NCBI GenBank assembly: GCA_021234155.1
Contig: JAJEKV010000001.1
Coordinates: forward strand, 27,021,189-27,085,188
Length of the DNA: 64,000 nucleotides
Source: Isoetes taiwanensis
Taxonomy: Eukaryota; Streptophyta; Lycopodiopsida; Isoetales; Isoetaceae
Direction of reading: 5' to 3'
Numbering within the stretch: position 1 is the stretch's first letter; each line of letters begins with the position of its first letter. Below the pieces are notes generated by a model that saw only the letters and a list, made by a program, of their open reading frames with translations, did not search any database and was not told where the DNA came from. Both the position numbers and the translations under genes were made by a program. Of the stretch, positions 35,651 to 46,509 are shown piece by piece.

Positions 35651-37783
35651 AGGTAGAACATTTCTTTGTTGATGCCTAATGATGTATCACCGGGCTTTCT
35701 TTAGCCTTAAAAAGGCGTATTATCTCCATCGCATGGGGCGCAGATTAGGGTTTTATGACTGGCTGGGAGCGTTAATTTGTGTTCCATGCACCTCGTGATC
35801 AAACCACCGGTTACTGAAAGTTGTAGTCCCCGAGGTCCATGGAGGGTTGCTTCTCCGGCTAATTCCATTCCGCAACAAAATTGGCTGGCTTCAATCACCG
35901 CCCACCAAGGTTTCCAGCATGGAGTAATCGCTAATCGCCCAAAGGTCATCCTCGTGGAGCATCCCGTAGGCTTTGGCATGTTCATCCACTGCGCTTGAGG
36001 CATGCAAGGAGGTGCTCGCATCTGGTTCAACAACTTGCCAAGCCACCGCGAAGTAAAGTGGTAGGTGGTCCGAGTCTACCTCCTCATCCCCGCCATGTAT
36101 TCCCACTCTGGCAAGCCGAGACATGGCTATCTTGCTCAGCCAGTGGTGTATGCGCTAAGGAGGCTAATAGAAATGGAAAGAAAGCACGCTGCGATGCGCA
36201 ATGTGAGGTGAGGTAACCGGGCAAGTTGTGCGGCTGCATCGAGCTTAAGCAAGGCATGGTCGTATTTACCGAGCCTCGCAAAAGAGCCCCCGAGGGTTTG
36301 CAGCATTCTAATAATGTTTACGCCGGCGATCTATATCTTGCCCTCGATCGTTCTACAAAATTCCACCGCGAAATGCCTAACTTCTTTGGCCAACTCGTGC
36401 CTCCAATCCTCCTCACAGGCCCGGTGTTAAATCTTGTCAACACAATGGTGGTCCCCTAACTCCGCTAAGGTCTTGATGCACGCCACCGCTTTTGCATTTT
36501 GGGCTCAATTGAATGTGATCATCCAAAGGTGATCAGGGTGCTGAGCACCATGGCGTCTCAACTTAACAATATAAAATCAATCACGATCCGAGCCGGGTTG
36601 ATGAGGTTTTCCTCTGCCACTTCTGTTAGGCCATGTACCACCACATTACGTCTTAGCTCCTGGAGCTCTCTGATCGTTGGGTCAATGCTCACCATCGCGG
36701 AGGGTGCTATTTATACCGATGTGGCACAGCCGCGGACTCCAGCTATGCAAAGGTGGTATGTGCATGGGCTGCTTCAGGAAAAGAAGCAGCGCACTCCAGC
36801 CGATGGCATGCATGCTTTTGACATATACCGCCGTACCGCAAAGGGCCTCCTTCCCCGAAGCCATGAGCTTAGCTCTTACTGGAATTGTTGCTCCCTGCCA
36901 CCTCGCGATATGCAATCGCCGCAGTTGGTTTATAAGCCTCGCATTGCGTTCTTGCCTTAATGACGGTTGCGCTAAATCGGCATACACCTCCTAATCTCGA
37001 AAGGATGCAGGTTCAGCCTTTATGGGCAAAAAATCAATGAGGGTTCACTACCGATGAGGCCTCTTCTCTTGTCTCGACCCCACTGGCTCTCTTCAAAGTC
37101 GAGCTCAACTCTTCGCATCATGGCAGCAGCCTCCTTAGCTTCTGATCGAAGACGAAAGGTTGCCATTATTTTTTGCTCAACACATTGCCTACCTGTGTGA
37201 TGGCTTCCATGGTGTGGTGGATAGGGAGCCTACATGGGCCTGCACGTCAACGAGACTCTGCTTCTCCTACTGCCTCTCTAAGTGCACCAAGCGGATGCTA
37301 TCTTTTATATTCTATGTGCAGGTTTCCATCTCTACAAACCGATGTTTCTCCATTGGCAATTGCCTTCTGAGCATCTGGATACTGAGGACTGTATCTCTTC
37401 TATCAGATCTGCAATTCGGATTGTTGCTCTCAATTCTCGCCTCAAGTTATTTCCAAATCGATGCCTAGTTCACTATTGGGCCTAGGCCATAGTCAACCAC
37501 TTGTTGGGCTGACTTCGTTTATTGGGCCTTTACCTACACCTCCCTCCTCATGATTCTCCCTTCCGTCTGTTCTGGGCCTGTTCGTGGTGGTCGTCCACTG
37601 GTCCTCCATGAGAGCTCCTTATACGAGGGGCCATCAGGTTGAAGGTGTGTTTGGGCATGAGGTTGGGTCTTGGGGGCATTGTACATCTAAATTGGGATCG
37701 GAATAGGCGGCTACATAAGTGGCCATGGCTGGTTGGGGTGTGGAGGATGAGGTCTAGGCAGAGGTCATGGCAAAGTGGAGGTG
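35651..37783. other. Unassigned decayed repeat DNA
   Basis: GC-richer than its surroundings, with open frames on both strands (for example 36499-36960, +) that do not contain a domain I can name. An isolated SDHLPLYF on the minus strand near 36040 resembles a LINE endonuclease motif but has no supporting partners. 37160-37468 (+) holds a Leu/Ser-rich frame of unknown origin. Confidence 0.3.
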
Positions 37784-38142
37784 TGCTCAAAGTACACTTT
37801 GGATGTTTAGAATCCAAGACAAGGACTCAAAAACATCGTTAGCACAAGAGTTTAGGCCCTGGAAGCAAAACCCTAATGGAAGAATAGGCAAGAGAGAAAT
37901 ATTGCTCAACGGATGTTTTGGACATAGAATCCAAAATGAGGACTGAAAAAAACGTTGTTTGCATAACAATTTAGATCCTGGAAGCAAAACCCCTAGTGAG
38001 AGAATACGCAAGAGAGAAGTGTTGCTCAAAGGACATTTTGGACGCTTATAATCTAAAACAGGGACGCAAAAACGTCGTTCGCATCACAATTTGGCGGCCT
38101 CGAAAGAAGAACCTTGGTGAGAGAGTGTGGGCAAAATCCTAA
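37784..38142. repeat. Tandem repeat, three units of about 120 bp
   Basis: 'tgctcaa' followed by 'ggacattttggac'-like sequence recurs at 37784, 37903 and 38023. Each unit continues with 'aatccaaaa-gaggact', 'aaaaacgtcgtt-gca' and 'ctggaagcaaaacccta', ending in 'agagagaa'. Spacing is 119 and 120 bp. The units differ by many point changes, so the array is not recent. Confidence 0.85.
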
Positions 38143-38164
38143 TCCTAGATAGAGATTGGTCCTA

Positions 38165-38290
38165 AGGAGGATGGAAAGGCACTAGCGAGAGAAGAGGGAG
38201 GATGGGGAGGCACTAGAGAGAGGAGGGAAGATGGGAAGGCATTAGAGAGAGAATTGAAATAATATGACAGAGAGAAGAAAGGTGCTAGAG
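38165..38290. repeat. Short purine-rich tandem repeat
   Basis: 'aggatggaaaggcactagcg' recurs with variation near 38168, 38200 and 38230 (about 30-bp spacing), with a shorter relative ('aaaggtgctagagag') near 38278. It lies between the 120-bp array and the first LTR at 38319. Confidence 0.65.
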
Positions 38291-39868
38291 AGATAAAAAA
38301 AAACATAAAGATAGCATTTGAATTTCTTTAATCTACAAATAAGTTATCAGAATTATAAATGTGAAATCTGGATTGGAATCTCAAATTGTTTCATATAATA
38401 CGAACTTATGGGAAAAAGTTTGTAAGTTGATTTTTCCCTATACGGAATAAAAAGTAGTGTTTTATTTTTTATTTGTATACTGTGGTAGATTGGGAATTAC
38501 AATTGCAACATAGTAGGCTTGAACATGGTATACTAGATGTGAATGCCGCTTGGTGAGATTAGTAATTGTGTCTGCAGCACATATGATATATATTTTCGAA
38601 GAGTAGCAATTGCGATTGCAACAAAATAGGCTTGACAAAAGTCGCATTTGTATCACAAAGATATACTGTATCCTGGAGATACAATCAAGTAGTACCATGG
38701 AGGTAAAAAAGATAATAAAGTACTGCAGAGGTATCATGAGGGATATCTGGACTGTGGAAGTACTAGACTATCCATGATTATTTCTAGATTTTGCAGTATG
38801 AAACTTATAGATTATCGAAGATCGCAGCTGATCTACTTTGAGAAGAGTTGGATTGTAAGGGAGCGAACTTGGATAATCACAGACATTCTATCTTGAGAAC
38901 GAATGGATTGATATGGAAGCACGGGGGAGTGGTCCACGTTGAATGGGTTATGAAAATTATAACGAATAATGGAGCATAGAATAACATATGTAACCATTGA
39001 AAAATATCAATGGTTAAGGGTCTTGAATTCTAATGGAAGGGGTCATGAATGCTAGAATAAAATGAAAGACCATTATTCAAGATGTTGTGGAAGGGCCGTT
39101 AATTGCTATTTCATAAGAAAAGGGCATTTGAAACAAAGATCTTCGTTGGAAGGATCTAATTAAAGGGCAACATTCAAAATAAGCAATGAAGGCCATGTGA
39201 TACTAAAAAGTACCTTTACCTTTCATACTGGGATATCTAACATATTGATGGACTATATATGGGAGAGGACCATTTTTTTAGAAGGGGGTCTGATATAAAA
39301 TGGGGAGCAGACCAAGTATTTAAGGGCAGGCTGCTATCTGTTATAGGGCGGCACTGCTGCGACCAACAAACACTATAGTAGTGACCAAAAACTCTGGTGT
39401 AGCAACTTGACATATATGACCAATAGTGACCATACTTGACAGGCAGCCAAATTATTGTACGACAAGGATGCCGGATCGATTATTCCAGTCAGTGAGCAAA
39501 TGTCTGCCACAATAACATAAATGATTTGCATTGAAGTTGAAGCAGAGTCGTCGACCATTTGCCAATCTTCTGCCATGAGAAGCTGAACTTGATTTCCTGA
39601 TCCTAATTCTATACCCTTTTCAAATTCTTAACTAGTTGTAACCACTACTTTAGAAGCTATGTGGAGTAGCTAGATTATTTCGTGAGCCAGAACCTATTGC
39701 TACTGTGTTGTATTTGCCATGACACAGTGGACCCAGTTGGGTGGTTCATTGTGCTGCCATATCTATATTACTTGGATAAGATCTAATTCGTTCTAAGTTC
39801 CATTACTTTCATGAGTAACAACTAGATTCTTGTTGATCAAAAAGGACAAATTCTTTGAGTCGTATCAA

Positions 39869-39885
39869 TTGGTATCAGTGCGAAG
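39869..39885 (+). other. Primer-binding site (tRNA-iMet), first unit
   Basis: 'ttggtatcagtgcgaag' immediately after the LTR1 end; it matches the plant iMet primer site TGGTATCAGAGC at most positions. Confidence 0.7.
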
Positions 39886-41039
39886 GTTTTTGGTTCTTTT
39901 GGGAACTATGGGCAATGGGATCACTAGTGAAATTTTAATTCTATATCATCTGAGCTGAATCAAAGAAGACAAGAATGGTGGTGCTAGGAAATAAAGGCTG
40001 TAATTAGCAGTGTTTTTATCCAGTATGGCTAATCTTGTGAAAGTATGAAAGGGAATCAAATTAAGGCTTTGCAATTCACATTGGCAACAATAAATTCTTG
40101 AAGAACGAGAAACATTGACAACAATAAATTATTGTGGAGCGGCTAATGAAGCTGAGATGGACTTGGCAACAGTTGCTGCACGTGAGACTAGAGCAACAGT
40201 TGAAAAGGATGCAACATACTGAGCTCCTAGGGAGTCAGAAGCAACGTATTTAAAAGTATCTGTGCTAGCTTGTCATGGAGACAAATAGCACCTGTTATAT
40301 TCTTGAAACTCTGAGAGGCTGGTTGGTCGTGGAGGTCACATATATTAATATTTGATGTTTTTGCAGATTGCATAACGTCAAGGATTGGAGTGAATTTCTT
40401 TAATCAACAAATAGGTTACCAAAATTACGAATGTGAAATTTGGATGTAGAATTGCTTCATATAGTATGGACTTATGGAAAAAAGTCTGTAAGGTGATTTT
40501 TTTTATACGGAATAAAGAGTGGAGTTTTATTTTTGATGTGTATACCATGGTAGATTGGAAATTATGATTGCGGCATAGTAAGCTTGAATATAGTACATTA
40601 GATGTGGATGCCTCTTGGTGAGATTGGTAATTGTGTGTGCAGCACAATAGGCTTGAACAAGAATGCATATGATGTATACTTTTGAAGAGTAGCAATTGTG
40701 CAAAAGGCTTGACAAAAATTGCATGTATCACGGAGATACACTGTATCATGGAGTTACAATCAAGTGTACCATGGAGATAAAAAAGATATAAGTACTGCGG
40801 AGGTGTGGAGGATATCTGGTGCTGTGGAAGTACTAGAATATGCATAATTATTTCCAAATTTTGCAAAATTCTGAAAGTTACAGGTTATCGAAGATCGTGA
40901 TTGATCTACCTTGAGAAGGAATGGATTGAAAGGGAGCATAGCTTGGATGAATGCGGACGCTTTATCTTGAGAAGGGATGGATTGATATGGAGCAAGCACA
41001 GGGGAATGGTCCAATGGATTATGAAAATTATAACGAATA

Positions 41040-41632
41040 TTATCTAAATATTACTCTTAATGTTTTTCCAAGTGTATAGATAGATAGATTATATTTTTTA
41101 CGTCATGCCATATTGGCAGCATCCATGAGTACATATGATGGACCCTTAGAGACTTGAATACAAGATCTCTTAATTGCTAACCAATGGACTGGCCATGGCG
41201 AGTTGGTATAGACCTAGGGATGCCTTTGGTATGGGGTTCAAACCTGCCCTTAGATGTCATTTTTTTTATTGGAGTTGCTAGGGGTTATATTAATGATGAA
41301 TCTCGACGTACTAGAACTTTTTGTTGATACATTCCACCATGGTCAATTCGGCGCAACCCAATATGGATAGGACAATGAGGTGTCTACTATGCTTGACTAT
41401 CTGGTGATTTCCTTGATTTGAACCTTAAACAAGCACTAAGATTTGTGCACTTTGGCCAAGGGTTCAAACCCTGCCTTAGATGTCATTTCTTGATGGAAGT
41501 TGCTAAACCCCGACATAATAGAATATTCTGTTGATACATGTCCACTATGATCCATTCGGCGCAACCTGATATGGATAGGATAAACTATCTGGTGACTTCC
41601 TTGATTTGGATCTTAATCAAGCACTAAGAAAA
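41040..41632 (+). repeat. Insertion in LTR2 with internal duplication; SINE-like box
   Basis: Replaces about 240 bp of LTR1-type sequence. It contains two copies of a segment of roughly 170-210 bp (41229-41438 and 41458-41629) sharing 'gcccttagatgtcattt'-like, 'cattcggcgcaacc' and 'atcaagcactaag' words. Upstream, 'gagttggtatagacctagg' (about 41200) and 'ggttcaaacc' (about 41237) resemble Pol III A and B boxes, so a tRNA-derived SINE is possible. Confidence 0.4.
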
Positions 41633-42269
41633 GGGCATGGGAAACTTAAGAAGTACCTTTACCTTTCATATTGGGATATCTAACATGTTAAAGGACTATA
41701 TATGGGAGACGACCATCTTTTTAAAAGGGGGTTTGATACAAAAAGGGGAGCGGAGCAAGTATTTATAGGCAGGCCAACTATCTATTATGGGGTGATACTG
41801 CAGCAACCAACAAGCATTGTAGCAATGGCCAAGAAATTCTATAGCAACCCGACATATACGACCAACAGTGACAAGAGTTGATGGGCAGCGGATTTATCGT
41901 ATGGCAGGGGTGCCAGATTGATTATTCTAGTCAGTGAGCAAATGCTTGCCACAACAGAATCAATGATTTGCATTAACATTGAAGCAGAGTTGTAGACCAT
42001 ATGCCACTATTCTGCCATGAGAAGTAGGACTTTATTTCCCGATCCTAATCCTGAACCTTTCCAAATTCTTAACCCGTTATAACTACTTTTGGTCAAAAGC
42101 TACATGGAGTAGCTAGATCATTCAGTAAGCTAGAAGCCAGTGCTGTGTTGTATTTTCCATAATCCAGTGGACCTCGTTGGGTGGTTTTGTGTGCTACCAT
42201 ATGTATATTGCTTGAGTAACTACTGGATTCTTGTTGATTAAAGAGAACAAATTCTTTGAATCGTATCAA

Positions 42270-42286
42270 TTGGTATCAGAGTGAAG
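42270..42286 (+). other. Primer-binding site (tRNA-iMet), second unit
   Basis: 'ttggtatcagagtgaag' immediately after the LTR2 end; the closest match to TGGTATCAGAGC in the window. Confidence 0.75.
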
Positions 42287-42990
42287 GTTTTTGATTCTTC
42301 TGAGAACTACGGGCAATGGGATGATTAGTGGATTTTGGATTCTGTATTCTCTGATTTGAATCAAAGAAGACAAGAATGGTGGTGCTAGAAAATCACTGAT
42401 CGTAATTAGTAGTGTTTTTGTCCAGTTGGTTTATCCTGCAAAAGTATGAAAGGGAATGAGATTAATGCTTTGTGGTTCACATTGGCAACAATAAATTATT
42501 GAAAAGCAGAAAATATTGACAACAATATGTTATTGAAGAGCGATTAACAGAGCTCAGATGTACTTGGCCACAGTTGTTGTATGCGAGACCAAAGCAGCAG
42601 TCGAAAAGGGTGCAAGGAACTATGATCCTAGGGAGTTAGAAGCAGAACATAATTGGAAATATCTGCGCTAGCTTGTTGTGGAAGCATCTGAGCCTATATA
42701 AACTTCCTAGCCTGAATCCAAAAACCTTAAAAACATTCTTGCTTAGGCTTATAGAGATCCAGATCGCGAAGATCTGAGAGGCTGGTTGGCTGTGGAGGTC
42801 ACCTATATTAATATTTGACTTTATTTGCAAGATTGCATAATGTCAAGGATTAGAGTGAATTTCTTTAATCTAAGTTACTAGAATTATGAATGCAAAATTT
42901 GGATGTGGAATCTCAAGTTGTTTCATATAGTACGGACATATGGCAAAAAGTTTGTAAGTCGATTTTTCTTTATACGGAATATATAGAGTC

Positions 42991-44636
42991 TTGTTTTTAT
43001 CTTCTGAAGGCTCACAAAGAGAAGAACATTTCCATTTTGAAACTTTGCATATCCAAGGTGTTGACTCTTTCAAAAATAAGGCAAAGCCTGTGAAAACTAA
43101 AAAAACACAACCAATGGATATCTGATCGTTGGCATTAGAAGAACAAAAGTATGAAAAGATACCACAATCATGGCGAGCCTTCTGAGTTGATACCATGTGA
43201 CGAGTCTATTGAGCTGATCTTCCTGGCAAATGGGGAGCTTGCCTAAACTTTCACTAGTTCTAGGTTGGTATGGCAAGCAATTTAATACGATAATATCTAG
43301 AGGAAACACTATCGTCAATACATTCAGAATATCTAACTCAACAAATAATCCAGATGCTTCCCACTCAACCATGATCCTTAACTGCATCGCCGACGTTAGT
43401 ATTACCACTGCCTTGCTCATGCACTGCACATGAACTCAATGGGGTTAGTCCTCGTGACTATGAGGGGATCCCAAAGCTGTCCCCGCATGCATAGAACATC
43501 TTGGAAATTTTGGATAACAAGAACATAAGCACAAGCAAAGACAGAAGATTCTAAGTGAGTAACGTAGTGGACAATGACAACATAATCAAATGAAATACAA
43601 CACATAAGCATCAAAAGCAAAGAATAATCAAAATACCAAGTCATCATGATGCATAGCTCCAGTAGAATGGGAAGCTCATTCAGCTTACATGTAGGTTCTG
43701 TTGTGATACCCTCTCATCCCATGTCTGGCGCTGGCAGGCCTTTTACCACGGAGTCACAGAGCTGATGTAGCATCCCTGCCAGAAGAACTATGCGTTGTGT
43801 CATAGAGCATACATATATAGAGAACATAGAATATGAGTAATGTCATAGCAACCCAGGCTACTGAACCTGGAAGCCCGACTCCAGAGGACCCATGAGATAT
43901 CAAAATGCCAAAATAACAGTGGTGGGATACAAAGACCATGACATGCGATGTTCATTACATATTTAATATATGTATCTATGTTATATCATTTGCTGAGGTT
44001 ACCCATGCAACCTACCCATGTTGAAGTAGCGAGCTTACCGTTGAAGACTAGAATAGCAATTCAAACATGAAAAAATCTCAAGTCTTGTGATCATATCGAT
44101 GTAAATCCAACATTTATGCACTTTGCTAAAAAAAAATAGAGATATTACCATTTTTCAATGTGCAAATCTTACCTTAGAACCATTTTCCTCTACAAGGAAT
44201 ACACTTAACAATTTCTCCCCATAATCTGCTAGCTATGATACTTCCCTTTCCTTATTATCAAGTTCATTCTGAGAAAGGACTCGCATGAACATAGAAAAAC
44301 CTTCTATAGATAGGCCTATCATTCATTACAACATCAATATACAATGTTTGGAGAAATCTGAATGGGAAGCTGGTCATAGAAACAACGTGGAGCTACCCCA
44401 TAAATAAAAAAGGAAAATATGTGAAGGCAAGAGAAAGGGTAGTGGTGACAACTTCTCGTTAGGATAAAAAACCCCATCCTTTTGGGTTTTCGAGGAAAAC
44501 CCTAACTAATGAGAAAATGCCAACCTAAATCTTGGAGGATATCATGAAGACCAAGGTAAAAGTTGTTGAGCCATACATAGACGCGATCACCCATGGTGTG
44601 TGAAATAATTCTAAAAAAGGCAAAATACATAGAAAG
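42991..44636. other. Unassigned, nothing recognisable
   Basis: Sequence after the LTR3 fragment is AT-rich with short frames on both strands and no domain, terminal repeat or RNA gene that I can identify. Confidence 0.4.
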
Positions 44637-44895
44637 TACCCATTAATCAGTAGGAAAAATAAGATATGTCCACGCGAGTGGGCAACCCCCTAAGAAGCAT
44701 CACCTAAAGGTGGAAAAAGCAAAAAAACATCACCCAGCGAGTGGACAAAATATATCTAGCATCAACTAACAGATGAAAAATGTAGATAGCATTATCAACG
44801 AGTGGAGAAAAAATTAGCATCACCCAGCGAGTGAAAACAAAAAAGCATTATCCAACGGGTGCAGAAATAATAGCACCCAATGGGTGGAGAGTAAT
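44637..44895. repeat. Degenerate minisatellite, about nine units of about 30 bp
   Basis: The unit consensus is close to 'gcatcacccagcgagtggag' plus an A-rich spacer. Recognisable units start near 44637, 44670, 44698, 44728, 44760, 44790, 44819, 44847 and 44874. It ends just before the 5' LTR of copy II. Confidence 0.8.
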
Positions 44896-44929
44896 CACTA
44901 AGGGGTTTACCAAAAAATAAATTTTTTTT

Positions 44930-46489
44930 GTTAAGTATATTCATTTGATAGCCTCCAAAGACGATACCTATCTCTAAGACGAGCACCGCATCACTGCCAC
45001 GAAAGTACATGCCACCTCGATCGACGGTAATGCATCGCCAGAGTTGCCGTAGCCCTGTGGGGTTAACTTGCAAGGTATTGCAGAGTTTATTAATGTGCAC
45101 ACGCACTAAATGTGCACATTCAGGTGCACATTTCCCCATGTGGACACTTCTTTATGCCACCTAGTCATTAAAAGGCAGCATACACCCAATTATCCCACAT
45201 GCTTAAAGGGATAATTGAAACCCTCTAGCCCTAAACCCTTGTCTAATTAGGCAGTGAGAAACCTCCTAATCCTGCCACGCCCATGTGGTTTTAGGAGCTC
45301 GCTTTATTGGCTCCGTGAGTCAAACTCTCCCGTGACTCGCCCGAGCTGCATTTGACTCATTATTAGTTTCCCTTTTAGCTCCATCTCCCAGTGTTTCAGC
45401 AGATGGCTTCCAGTTCAGAAAGGTGAGGAGCGAGCTGCTGATCAGATTAGTCAATTTAATAGCATAAACCGCCCCTCCGCCTTCAGACGTTAGGGTTTAG
45501 CCTCTATTAAATTCGCCTCCATAGCACGCATTTAGATTCCTGCGCTATCAGACTTAACCAAAGAACCTAACTCTATGATATAGATTGTGGGATCTGGGCT
45601 TCTTTAGTTCTTCTCCCATGTATATGGATGATGTATCCTCGCGGAACTCATTGTATTGGGAAGGGGGTAGAGACCCCAAAGCTTAGTAGTTGATGTCCTA
45701 GAGTAGCCTCTCTAGCACACCGTAGATTCTACTGCACAACCAATAATAACCCGGTTGTGGGTGAAGGCCGCACGGCTAAGAAGGAGGTTCGTGGTTCGAC
45801 TCTTAACTCTCCGTGTGTAAGGCCTACCCTGGATCATTAGACGGTGCCCAATGACTTTACACCGAGTGCTGCAAGGCATGGACTCCTACACTGCGGGAGT
45901 GGTGTTCACTTCCAAAGGTTAAGTCGTAATAAGGGCAAGGCCCTCTAGTCACCTTTGATCGCCATTGAGACTCGGGTGGGAGTGGACCTTATCCGCTTCC
46001 ATCTGAATCGAGATAACCTGTGAGTAGCCCCTTTGGCTATGCATCCGGCTACCAGTCCCAACACTTTCAACCTACTCGCAGTGTGCAATGTGGAGGGCTG
46101 ATGGAGTGGACAACCCGATGCCATAAGTTCTCATGCCGCAAATCCATTGTCAGCGATTCTCGTCAAGAACTCCGGAGACCTGCCGGGCCGGCCATTCCCC
46201 GAGCTCTGAGCCTCGGTAGGAATCCATATGTATTGTGATGATCTTGTTCATGCAGATGTTGATGAACCACCTTCGAGGTGGATGGCGTGATGATGTTATG
46301 TACTCAACATGTATGTTTACGCTCCAGCCTAGGTAGACCCCGAGGGAGATCTGTAATGACCCCTTCACTCTTCCCACCTGACTCGTTACGCGTGCGATGG
46401 AGGGTCTCAGACGTGGGCCGCGAGTCGGGTATGGGGATGAACTGCTTTGTATACCTGCGAGTGCACCATATAATGGTAGGGACGCCACG
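44930..46489 (+). repeat. Copy II: 5' LTR
   Basis: Alignable with the 3' LTRs at 13190-14853 and 56130-56844. It ends 'gggacgccac' directly before the primer site. It contains 'accctctagccctaaacccttg' near 45220 and 'ttgtattgggaag' near 45650. The left end may be truncated against the minisatellite. Confidence 0.7.
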
Positions 46490-46505
46490 TTGGTATCGAG
46501 CAATG
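46490..46505 (+). other. Copy II: primer-binding site (tRNA-iMet type)
   Basis: 'ttggtatcgagcaatg' abuts the LTR end; it equals the iMet site TGGTATCAGAGC with one missing A. Confidence 0.7.
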
Positions 46506-46509
46506 TTCT

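Larger units (their letters stand above)
38319..42990 (+). mobile_element. Tandem LTR-internal-LTR-internal-LTR retroelement
   Basis: A TG-starting LTR ('tgaatttctttaatc') appears at 38319, 40391 and 42856. The first two end in 'cgtatca' at 39867 and 42268, each followed at once by a tRNA-Met primer site. LTR1 is 1549 bp, LTR2 1878 bp and LTR3 only about 135 bp. The internal regions are just 523 bp (39868-40390) and 587 bp (42269-42855). They are alignable with each other and start with a gag-like 'NYGQWD' near 42308, but contain no pol. This is a non-autonomous element duplicated head to tail, either by unequal recombination or by insertion as a tandem. Confidence 0.75.

Noticed and set aside
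36499-36960. 153-codon plus-strand ORF as a gene
   Set aside because: Long frame in GC-richer decayed DNA without a recognisable domain; competing frames exist on the other strand.
35700-37000. Minus-strand SDHLPLYF near 36040 as evidence of a second LINE endonuclease
   Set aside because: No 'QETK', 'NVYGP' or RT block could be read on the minus strand on either side, so one short motif is not enough.
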